This document shows, in pieces, positions 33,752 to 42,074 of a stretch of DNA of 64,000 nt. Position 1 is the first letter of the stretch; every line of letters begins with the position of its first letter. Location: assembly GCA_030998225.1 (NCBI GenBank), contig JAPYXD010000555.1, forward strand, positions 310,001 through 374,000, given 5' to 3'. A program made the position numbers and the translations under genes. Source of the stretch: Diplolepis rosae (taxonomy: Eukaryota > Arthropoda > Insecta > Hymenoptera > Diplolepididae). The notes beneath the pieces are model-generated. The model was not told the DNA's origin. It was given only the letters and a program-made list of their open reading frames with translations, and made no database searches.

Positions 33752-35533
33752 ATGAATTTCCTTAATCAACTAGCATCCAGAGTGTATTTAATTTTAATTC
33801 CACTCATTTTCTCCAAAGCAGAAAAATACTTCATAGACTCACAATTTTCTCATTCTTCAGGGATTTATTTTGAACCAATTTCAAAAGTTCGTCTTTTTTC
33901 TGAAAAATATCATTTTATATCTTATATCGATTTTTTTCAGCCAGACGTACTTAAATACAAAATAATAGATTTCTCACATAAATTATATGAATATTGCATA
34001 CTCTCAAATATTGCCAATAATTGTAATTTATACGATCATCAGACACAACTTGATTTTATAGAACAACGCATCAACTATTTTCTTGAAGAAATATCATTTA
34101 TATCTAGACAAGCTCTTAATATCACGAATATTTCTAACACTAATGATCCATTCTTGCAACAGATACAAAAAGTACTTTTAGAATTAAGAATGAGAAATGA
34201 AACCTCCCTTTACTGGCCCAAAGAAAATTTATTTCTACTTCCTAATCCATTTTTCCAAAAAGTTACAAATCTTTCTTCAAAACTTGACAACATTATGACC
34301 TACAAAAAATGGCATAATTCTCAAAAAGATCCAAATATTCACCTATATCGAATATTAGCAGCAAATTGGCTTAAAGACCTGCATGAAATTTCTCAATCTT
34401 TTCTTTTACTCCTTGACCAACTTACAGAAGCTATTACCCATGCCGCAACTAATTTATGGCACCCTATGCTACTTCCTGATACCTTCTTAGACTTCAAATC
34501 CAACAAAGAAGACCCACACCTTTCAACATCCCTTTTTTCCATGGTCCTTCCATTTTCTAAAATACAATACTTCTTATTCAATAAGTACTTGATTTTTATT
34601 ATGACTATACCAATCCCATCTGCTGAAGAATTTCAATTATTTAAACCACATCCAATTCCAATACATCTCGATTTTAATACTGACGTAATTTCCTCTATTT
34701 ACATAAAACCTCAAAATTCTTATCTCGCTATTTCTTCAAATAACCAATCATACTTTATAACAAATGAAAATTTCCTCAATGCATGTTATCAAAATGGATT
34801 CCAAACATTTTGTCACCCACCAAGATCTATATCTAACATCGATAACAATCCTATTTGTGAAACATCAATGTTTCTAAATTCAGAACCATACAAGTGTAAA
34901 ATATTCATCAGTTTTAGTGAATATCCCTTTCTAACACCATTGCAATTTCATCATGGATTGCTATACTCAACAATTTTTCCCCGACAAATTTTCTTATCAT
35001 GTCGAAAAAACTCTAAGACCTTAATCACACTCCAAGGAATAGGAATTTTGCAAACAAAATCAGGTTGCAATCTAGATTCATCAACTCCATATTACCATCT
35101 TCAAAACCATTTGAATATAATGGATAATTCAATTCCAGTCAGCAAATCAACTACTTCCCTTGCTATAATTTCACCATTTTTATATAGTATTTCCATTCAA
35201 GAGCCTCACTTACTAAAAAAGGTATTACTTCTTCTTCAGCAAAAAGAAGACATGCCATTATCAATCTTCGAAAACCATGTCTTTATCCTTACAAAATATG
35301 CAAACATTCAAAAAATCATTCCATCAATTTTTATTTCTAGTGCACATAAATTAACATTAGCACTAATCTTTATCACTTTACTTATGATTACAATTTTAGG
35401 ATTATTACTATTGAAAATTCAAAAAATATCTAAAAAAATAAACAAAACGCCAACACGTATAGAACTTATACAAAAAACTCCTTTAAGCTCAGTGACAAAA
35501 CCTTTACTGACCGACTTGACGTTTAACTTTTGA
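33752..35533 (+). CDS. second envelope, F-like (baculovirus F / errantivirus Env type), 593 aa
   Basis: Intact frame. An N-terminal hydrophobic stretch (VYLILIPLIFSKA, residues about 11-23) can act as a signal peptide and is followed by GIYFEPISKVRLFSEKYHFISYIDF, the family's typical opening. A Cys pair (CILSNIANNC) and a heptad-rich segment follow. The middle has IPIPSAEEFQLFKPHPIP, as in F/Env ectodomains, and several spaced Cys. A single transmembrane helix (about residues 533-558) and a basic tail end the protein. I see no furin motif before a fusion peptide, which fusogenic members have, so it may be an uncleaved form. Identification rests on layout and short motifs, so it is less certain than the chuvirus-type protein. 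Confidence 0.65.
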   Translation: MNFLNQLASRVYLILIPLIFSKAEKYFIDSQFSHSSGIYFEPISKVRLFSEKYHFISYIDFFQPDVLKYKIIDFSHKLYEYCILSNIANNCNLYDHQTQLDFIEQRINYFLEEISFISRQALNITNISNTNDPFLQQIQKVLLELRMRNETSLYWPKENLFLLPNPFFQKVTNLSSKLDNIMTYKKWHNSQKDPNIHLYRILAANWLKDLHEISQSFLLLLDQLTEAITHAATNLWHPMLLPDTFLDFKSNKEDPHLSTSLFSMVLPFSKIQYFLFNKYLIFIMTIPIPSAEEFQLFKPHPIPIHLDFNTDVISSIYIKPQNSYLAISSNNQSYFITNENFLNACYQNGFQTFCHPPRSISNIDNNPICETSMFLNSEPYKCKIFISFSEYPFLTPLQFHHGLLYSTIFPRQIFLSCRKNSKTLITLQGIGILQTKSGCNLDSSTPYYHLQNHLNIMDNSIPVSKSTTSLAIISPFLYSISIQEPHLLKKVLLLLQQKEDMPLSIFENHVFILTKYANIQKIIPSIFISSAHKLTLALIFITLLMITILGLLLLKIQKISKKINKTPTRIELIQKTPLSSVTKPLLTDLTFNF

Positions 35534-35870
35534 CCTTTCCTTTATTCCATCTTTCACCCTTTTCTTTAATAGACTTGAAGTCAATTCACAAAATTTTTCA
35601 GATACAGGTACATTCCGTCCTTACCTTTCTCAAAACCACATGCATGAACGACCTATACCGTCAGAAGGACAGTTTTTGTACCCACGTCTTTAATGTTTCT
35701 TACTAAAGGAAAAACAAACTGTAATATAAAAGTTGTTTTTCTGACGGAAAGTAAAATACTTTTAGCAAAATCTTTTACCTTGCATGATTAGAAAATATAT
35801 TCAAAAAGTTATTTTTCAATCTCCTTATCAGACCTTAATAAAATAAATCTATTCTAACAATTTGTAGAAA
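35534..35870 (+). other. spacer before the Cys-rich frames
   Basis: No frame. It ends in a branch-point-like TTCTAAC and the acceptor AACAATTTGTAG at 35867, three bases before the next ATG. Confidence 0.5.
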
Positions 35871-36278
35871 ATGATACCAACTCCAAGTGAACCTATTGTT
35901 AACCATCTTGGACCAGTAGACGGTGTATGTCCGCAAGACTATCCGATAGCATACGCGCACTTATTACAGAGTTATTGCTTCGAATTAGAACCTTCAACAT
36001 TGTTTTTATATTATAATCACCAAACCACAAAAAGATATTGCCAATTCTGTTTCGAGAAATTAGATGAGGAAACTCAAAATAACTGTGAATTTTTTACATC
36101 ATGGCATTCCATTTGTAAATTGGAATGCATATATATGAATTGTTACGGTTGTCAAGAACTATTAATTACTCCGCGAAAAAGAGCAGCTGATTGTAGAGAA
36201 TGTATCGAACAATATTTAAATTATAAATTCGAAATTAGTCAAGGAAACGAAGTTCTAGTAGAAAATACCCCTGCATGA
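35871..36278 (+). CDS. Cys-rich small protein 1 (135 aa), unknown
   Basis: Intact frame with 11 Cys. Three CX2C pairs (residues 57/60, 91/94, 108/111) plus Cys 72, 82 and 86 suggest two zinc sites of a RING- or LIM-like cross-brace, with WHS between them. A basic PRKR lies between pairs 2 and 3. No signal peptide or membrane segment. I do not recognise the family. The acceptor directly before the ATG and its place in the accessory block argue that it is a real gene. Confidence 0.6.
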   Translation: MIPTPSEPIVNHLGPVDGVCPQDYPIAYAHLLQSYCFELEPSTLFLYYNHQTTKRYCQFCFEKLDEETQNNCEFFTSWHSICKLECIYMNCYGCQELLITPRKRAADCRECIEQYLNYKFEISQGNEVLVENTPA

Positions 36279-36417
36279 TTATACGTATCTACCTTCCACG
36301 CATGTAATCACGCATGAAAAATTTTGTTAAATTTAATAAAATCCTTAATACTAAAAAATTTTAAATTTTGCAAATATTTCAAATTCCTTAAATATTGTAA
36401 ATTTCCCCAACAGAAAA

Positions 36418-36657
36418 ATGCTGCCCCAAGAAATCGAAACAATCGAAGCAGAAGAAGTTCGAGCAAGCGAGCAGGATGTTCAGCCGTATTTTGAAAATCA
36501 ATTATGGTCAGAATACTGCTGCACAACCCTGGTCGAGAATTTTTACATGAATGTTCTCGAAAAAAAACTTGTTTGCGAGGATTGTTGGATGACAGAACTC
36601 AGCTTTTTCGAAACCGAAGTAACATTACCCGTCCGAATAGACCTACTTCTTCCTTAA
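36418..36657 (+). CDS. Cys-rich small protein 2 (79 aa), unknown
   Basis: Short intact frame, ATG 4 nt after the acceptor ATTTCCCCAACAG. Acidic N-terminus (EIETIEAEEVRASE), then CC at 34-35 and CX2C at 53/56 (VCEDCW), and a hydrophobic C-terminal end. It may be half of a zinc site shared with protein 1 or a truncated relative. No family recognised. Confidence 0.5.
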   Translation: MLPQEIETIEAEEVRASEQDVQPYFENQLWSEYCCTTLVENFYMNVLEKKLVCEDCWMTELSFFETEVTLPVRIDLLLP

Positions 36658-36871
36658 CCGCTATAATGTAACGACAAACCTTAATAAATTAAAATATTCT
36701 TTAAAACGGACCACTGTTTTCTCTGCATGGAATATCTCTTTGAGTTAGGAAACGCGGAAAGTGAATATATCAACAAACACAAAATTATTACAAAAAAAAC
36801 TAACTAACTTTAGAATTTCAATAAATTCAATCATCAACTCAAACAGGTAATTCTTTTGCAGATCAAAAACA
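36658..36871 (+). other. spacer before dsRBD unit C
   Basis: Non-coding. Contains AATAAAT-like motifs and the acceptor GGTAATTCTTTTGCAG ending at 36861, ten bases before the ATG of unit C. Confidence 0.45.
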
Positions 36872-37268
36872 ATGGCCTTGCAGACAAGAGACCTATCGAA
36901 AGGCACTGCTGTACAAGTTTTAAACGAGATAAGCATTGAGTATGATTTCTCCGAACCTTCATATATTGTAAAATCGCTTGGAAAACACCAAGAACTGCCA
37001 CCGTTCCAAGCAACTTGCGAAATCTTTAAAAATAAAATAACTTTCTCTTGTATTGGGGAACCAGCCCCTCAAAAAAAGTCTGCAAAGCAAAATGTAGCAT
37101 CTAAACTCTTGGAAATGCTTTCCACAAGATACGTATTTTTAGAAGAAATGAAAGAAAAAAGCTTAAAAAAAATGGACCAACTCTTGTGAAAGGTGTTTTC
37201 AAAGAGGGCATTTAGCTCATAACTGCCGCAACCCTTTACGTAATAGAAAATATAAAAATAATTCTTAA
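36872..37268 (+). pseudogene. dsRNA-binding domain plus zinc knuckle protein, unit C, frameshifted
   Basis: Residues about 13-85 fit a dsRBD: AVQVLNEISIEYDFSEPSYIV, a beta sheet, then PQKKSAKQNVASKLLEML. The latter contains the KKxAK pattern that contacts the dsRNA phosphates, so this is the clearest dsRBD of the three. The first frame stops at 37187-37189. In the next frame a perfect CX2CX4HX4C knuckle (CERCFQRGHLAHNC, 37185-37226) and a basic tail run to 37268. A one-base indel in the A-rich run at about 37160-37175 explains the break. The dsRBD-then-knuckle order equals unit B. Confidence 0.7.
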
Positions 37269-37716
37269 AAATCTACATTATGAAATTACGTTTTATATTA
37301 CAGTTTTATATATTATTATTTTATATTACCTGAAATTTATAATTTACGAATATGAAATAAAAATTATTGATGTATTTAGTTATATAAGAAAAAATCACAT
37401 GTAACCTTATGTTAAGTTCAAAAACAAAACTATGTAATTATTTATAACAAAAAAATTATAATTAGTTGAGTTTGAAATTTTTGTTAAAAATTATAATATT
37501 TAGATAACATAAATTTTTATGAGATCCAAAAAAAAAATGTTCGATATTGGCATCAAATAGTCAAATGCAAAAAATACAAATTGTAAAAGAAACGCCGAAA
37601 TGAATGTTGGTTATTACGTCAGAAATAGAAATTCAATGTATCTTCAAAAACATTAACGAATGTATTCTTCTTCCGAAGATTCGATCGCGGATGCTTCACC
37701 CCCGCGCTCGAACTAC
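37269..37716 (+). other. non-coding 3' region of the LTR element
   Basis: AT-rich, no frame, then a GC-rich stretch just before the polypurine tract. Confidence 0.5.
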
Positions 37717-37725
37717 GGGGGGAGG
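37717..37725 (+). promoter_or_regulatory. polypurine tract
   Basis: GGGGGGAGG immediately before the TGTCACG start of the 3' LTR; it primes plus-strand DNA synthesis in LTR elements. Confidence 0.75.
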
Positions 37726-38237
37726 TGTCACGTCCCGCGACGCATTCGAATGTACTATAGGCACAGGCTAGGTCTAGAGAGAAATCTGGGGAAATTACTA
37801 AAAGAGAGAGAAAACCACCTATTGAAAAGAGAGGTATAACTACATCACACGCAGCGGGAGACTGCGCAACGCGTGACGTCACCAAAAAATATAATATAAA
37901 AAGGACAAACCGCCAAGGGAAAACTAGTCTTGTGAGCAGTATTTAAGTGCGGCATTTTCTAAAAAACTAAAAGGGATTCTCAGCGTGAGACAATTATACC
38001 GTGCAGTTTGACAGTGTAAAGACCCGAGAGTCATAAATTTACCGTGGTCCGTTTTTCAATCCTTGAAAGGATCTTAGACTCAGTGCCAAAAAGAGTGAAT
38101 AGTTGTTGTGTCCTTGTCACACCTGTGGATATTCACTCCTTCGCAGTCACACCTGTGGGAATCGCATCGCAGTCATACCTGTGAGGAACATTTAAAGAAA
38201 CAAAGGGAAATCATAAAGGTACCGAACTCTTCTCTCC

Positions 38238-38282
<45 letters not shown>

Positions 38283-38458
38283 CTGTCTCTTTCCAACCAA
38301 CCAGCCTGTGCCTCCAATTATAAATCAATTTTTATTATTTGATAATCATTGTGTCTTTTCATTGACTTATCCTCATCCCTAAGCGAGGATCATTCGATCC
38401 TAACTTAAAACGAGGAATCTTCGATCAAAGTAAGTATTTACGTACTTGTGACGTAACA
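37726..38458 (+). repeat. 3' LTR (733 bp)
   Basis: Same ends as the 5' LTR and the same CRE, TATA, E-box repeats and U5 donor. Shorter CT/TA microsatellite, and the segment of about 52 bp with AATAAA is missing. Followed by TATATATA, consistent with the TATA target duplication. Confidence 0.93.
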
Positions 38459-39490
38459 TATATATAGAAATATATAGATTTTGTGATAATTGTGATGAAA
38501 TAAGACCGTATTTATGGTCGTATTTACGACCGTCTATAAGAAACCGTACTTATGGTTATATTTACGGCCTTATTTCAAACCTGTATAAGAAACCGTATTC
38601 ACGCCCAGAAATATGTGCATACAATGTTTTCCTAGTTTCTATCGCTAAAAAATAGAATTATTGTATTTATTCCTACATCTTCTAATTCAGATTTGATCGC
38701 AGAATTATAATTTCAATGACGAATGTTTTTTTACCCTTCTTATTCATAATATTGCAAGTTTAGTGAATGGCCAGTGTATTTGCTGACCGTTTACTAAACC
38801 GGGTCCGCATATATACATACTCATTTGGTGGTAAAAATACGCGTAATTTCTAATAATTATTATTAATTATTTTCATTGTTCCTCATCGCTTGACGAGAAA
38901 CATCCAGGTGCATTATTGCCACCATGCTGTCACCAAACCGGTAAGCATAATATCCCGTGTAGAAATTTCGATAGGGGCCTAGAGGGGCCCTGACGAGTTA
39001 GCCCTATTTCTAATCGGAATCTAGCGTGGAAAACTAGTCAAGGCCCCATCGGTAACGTAACACTTTTGTCGAGGTGGGCCCCACTAGACTTTTTAGTAGG
39101 GGTTTAGTGAGGTCAGCCCTTACACTACCCCACCTACGAAAAATGAGACCACTAGGGCTCTATTGGATCTCCGCATTGTATTTAAGGGCATATTTCAGCA
39201 GAGTCACGTGACCAATTTTGTTCAGGTATCTCACTGAAAAAATAATAAATAAAAAGGTTTTTCCACACTGAGAGAAACAGTACAGGGAAAATTCTAGTTA
39301 AGGCTATAATATTTGAGCCGTTCTATAGAAAAACGCCTGAAGTCGATTGAGGTCATTTTTAAAATTTATGAATTATTACATTGTTGCGCGTCTATAATAT
39401 GTGTTTATGAAGTTTCAAGCAACGTGAACAAATGGATAAGCTTATATACACTCAGCTAGAAGTCAGTTCGCGGCGACCCGAGCGCGCGCG
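38459..39490. repeat. non-coding intron DNA with a diverged fold-back element fragment
   Basis: About 38625-38815 resembles 8030-8200, the outer part of the fold-back element (shared ATTATTGTATTTATT, CATCTTCTAAT, GACCGTTTACT and GGTCCGC). Before it, 38500-38600 has several short ACCGTAYTTATGG / TACGACCGT inverted motifs. The rest, to 39490, has no gene. Confidence 0.55.
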
Positions 39491-39494
39491 TTAG

Positions 39495-39956
39495 TTGCGG
39501 CGTCCCACCAGAGGTCAAAACAAAAATAAAACTATGATTCGTTTTTGCTCTTGTCTATCTGCGAAATTCAATAAGACAGTTACTCATCTTTTCCCAATAA
39601 GAGATCATAGTTATTGCCAATGCAATCGGAATTTCGGAAATTATGGGACTATCCTAAAAAAATGCGAAAAAATCGAAACTCGTAATGAGTACTTAGCTTT
39701 AGTGAGGAAGGCAAGAGCTAACCCGAGTCGGTTTGAAGCAGAAATGAGTTCTCACTTGTTAGAACATTGGGATACTACCTTAGAACCCCTATGTTTAAAA
39801 ACACTGAAATTGAAAGGAAGTACTTTTACGATTCATTCGGCGTACAAGGAGTATAACGAAAGTGCACAAAATTTTAAGATTTTGAAGCCTAAGTTTTATG
39901 TACTTCCTTTTTTTGAGCATACGAACGAATTGCGACAGTGGGAGCAAACGAATTAA
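39495..39956 (+). pseudogene. possible transposon-derived protein fragment (DUF7869-like)
   Basis: A 153-codon frame with IRDHSYCQCNRNFG, then a segment like EYLALVRKARANPSRFEAE. This resembles the C-terminal part of uncharacterised proteins found in many copies in insect genomes (GHSY--NDRDFG followed by an 'ARK-NPF' segment, DUF7869-like). It has no upstream domain and runs straight into mariner sequence, so it is probably a truncated fragment. Name uncertain. Confidence 0.35.
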
Positions 39957-40572
39957 GAAAAAAATAAATAAGGACCGACCTAATGTTTATGGAGAACAAT
40001 CATTAACAGAACGCCAGTGCCAGAATTGGTTTGCTCGTTTTCGTTCCAGAGATTTTGACCTCAAAGATGCATCACGCTCTGACGCCCAACTGAAGTTCAC
40101 GACGACAAAATAAAATAAGGTTATGCTGAGTGATTGTTGGGATTTCAAAGGTATTGTTTATTTTGAGCTGCTCCCAAGGAACCAAACTATCAATTCGAAT
40201 GTCTACTGTTGCCAGCTAATGAAATTGGACAAAGAAATCAAGGAAAAGCGGCCAGAACTGGCAACTCGTAAAGGCGTCATCTTCCATCAAGATAACGCCA
40301 GACTACATACATCTTTGGTCACTCACAAAAAATTATTGGAGTTAGGCTGGGAAGTGATCCCTCATCCACTGTATAGTCCTGACCTTGCACCATCTGATCA
40401 TCACTTATTCCCTTCGAATGGAAAAACATTCGATTCAAATGAGGCTGTCAAAAATGAGTTGATTAAGTTTTTTGCCTCTAAGAACCAAACTTTCTACGAA
40501 AGCGGAATTATGAAGCTGACTGAAAGATGGCAAAAGGTCATCGAACAAAATAATCAATACATAATTGATTAG
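39946..40572 (+). pseudogene. mariner transposase relic with internal deletion
   Basis: Two pieces: the end of the helix-turn-helix region (VYGEQSLTERQCQNWFARF, near 39990) and, after a deletion at about 40110-40125, the catalytic C-terminal half (GIVYFELLPRN, then FHQDNARLHTS and YSPDLAPSDHHLF). The second and third Asp of DD34D are present (HQDNA and APSD); the first Asp region is lost in the deletion. The final frame is otherwise open to 40572. No terminal inverted repeats seen. Confidence 0.85.
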
Positions 40573-41247
40573 TGTTTGTTATTTGTATTAATAAACTTGC
40601 TTTAAAAATCATGAAAAAAAACGAAATGTTGCCAACCCAATATAATAATAATAACATAAAAGATTTTTTTTTCGTGAAAAAGTCGGCCAGCATTTTACAG
40701 AACTGTTCTCTATAGTTTAGAGACTTCTTCGATATAAACTGTATATTAGCTGCAGTTTTAGATTTTCTAGAACTATTCTACATTTTTTGTATACTGCCCT
40801 CTAATAGACATTATGTCTCCCAAGCCTTTAAATTTTATAGAATTTTTAAACACGTTTCATAGAAAAAGTCAACGCAGTGTACAACCAAGATTTGTCAAGT
40901 TAAACATAAAACGAGAGTCGAATTGACTATGTCGAAATAATTATAGAGGTATGGTCTGACTACCCAGAGGATCAACCTGACCCTCTTAATTTAGATTCTT
41001 AAATTTTGACCTTCCATTTTGTATCGTAAAATAATCTAGGAAGACATCTGTTAGAACATACAGTATCTGATATGAAGATTTGTGTTCCTTCGATAAGGTA
41101 GACTGTGATAGTTTTCAAACTCAACCATCTAATTTGAAAAATTCTTTGCTGTATATTTGGATGTTATATTTACTACCTGCCATCTGTATTCTGTTGAAAA
41201 CATTATTCCATGTGGTATTTAATTTTTTAAATTTCATTTTTTATTAG
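40573..41247. other. end of the CFAP20-like intron, no gene
   Basis: No coding or repeat signal that I can support. Ends in the exon 3 acceptor. Confidence 0.4.
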
Positions 41248-41480
41248 GTATTGGATGATAAAAATTTTCATAGAAGATTTCGCATGAGTAACTTTCAAAG
41301 TGTTACTAGAATTCGCTCTTTTTGCACGACCATGCCAATTGGTCTCTCTGAAGGTTGGAACAGAATTAATTTCAATTTGGCAGATTTTACACGTAGAGCT
41401 TATGGTACAAACTACATGGAGACAATTCGATTGCAAATACATGCTAATTGCAGGATTCGGAGAATTTATTTTGCTGATAG
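41248..41480 (+). CDS. CFAP20: CFAP20 (Bug22)-like protein, exon 3
   Basis: Continues exon 2 in phase 0: [18 protein letters not shown], then [38 protein letters not shown] and [14 protein letters not shown]. This covers the strongly conserved second half of CFAP20. The exon ends GATAG|GTGATA with two bases of an Arg codon. If the donor is not used the frame stops at once (ADR-stop). The family continues for about 15-20 residues (an acidic segment ending in LP), and no such exon is visible downstream in this window. So the gene either has a further distant exon or is C-terminally truncated. Confidence 0.88.
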
Positions 41481-41789
41481 GTGATAACATTTTTTTTATA
41501 TAAATAAAATAATACAAATTATAAAAATAATAACCATTGATGAAATTCACAATACATTTTTAAGGGTATAAAAGAGAGTATAATTTTAAGAATCGGATAA
41601 TCAGAGTTCTCCCGCTTTATGCCGTCTTATACAGTGAAAAAATCTAAAGCTTTTTTCTGAATTGAAGATAAATTGCGAAAAAACGATGACTTTCTAGCTG
41701 AAGACAAAATTTTAGTATTTTTTATATTTTTCCATGATTGAAGTGGTACTCTTCCTAATAAAAGCTAGCTAATAGAGGTATACTGTGAC
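41481..41789. other. gene-free stretch after CFAP20 exon 3
   Basis: No final CFAP20 exon and no repeat recognised. Confidence 0.4.
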
Positions 41790-42074
41790 CAAGAGATAGA
41801 TAATGCGCATGCGCTTTTTACGATACAGCGGAACCTAATCTTCTTCTTCTTCGTACAGCGTTAGCACCATATTGACAAAGCCTTGTACATTTGAACTGCG
41901 CATGCGTCTATTACAATTCGCTGCTACTACACAAGATCGAGAAAATCAAAATGGCCGGAAGTATTCGCGAAATGTCAAGTGAGATGGGCGATAATCACGG
42001 CAATTTCGACCTTTTCAGATTAGATTCGAGTGTACGCAGAAAAACTCGTAAATGCGCCGAAGTCACATAAAATA

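Larger units (their letters stand above)
21259..38458 (+). mobile_element. complex Ty3/gypsy-type LTR element (errantivirus-like endogenous retrovirus) with a large accessory block
   Basis: A complete 17.2-kb element. Order: 5' LTR 21259-22081, PBS 22096, gag 22883, pol 24676-29653, CARD-like protein 29892, chuvirus-type glycoprotein 30293, dsRBD unit A 32334, dsRBD unit B 33108, F-like envelope 33752, two Cys-rich proteins 35871 and 36418, dsRBD unit C 36872, polypurine tract 37717, 3' LTR 37726-38458. TATA flanks both sides, consistent with the 4-bp duplication of errantiviruses. Simple gypsy-class insect elements are about half this size and carry at most one envelope frame. gag and pol are interrupted by two in-frame stops and three shifts, and two dsRBD units are shifted; the remaining accessory frames are open. 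It lies sense-oriented in the CFAP20-like intron. Confidence 0.93.
18346..41247 (+). other. 22.9-kb second intron of the CFAP20-like gene
   Basis: The donor is ACC|GTAATT at 18346 and the acceptor TTTCATTTTTTATTAG ends at 41247. The intron carries a mariner relic with a MITE in it, a 17.2-kb complex LTR element in the same orientation, a diverged fold-back fragment and another mariner relic. The join is supported by phase and by the protein order on both sides. Confidence 0.75.

Noticed and set aside
41941..42070. Short frame of about 39 codons in repeat R1 beginning at the ATGGCCGG block
   Set aside because: Conserved only because R1 is duplicated; stops early and no family is recognised.
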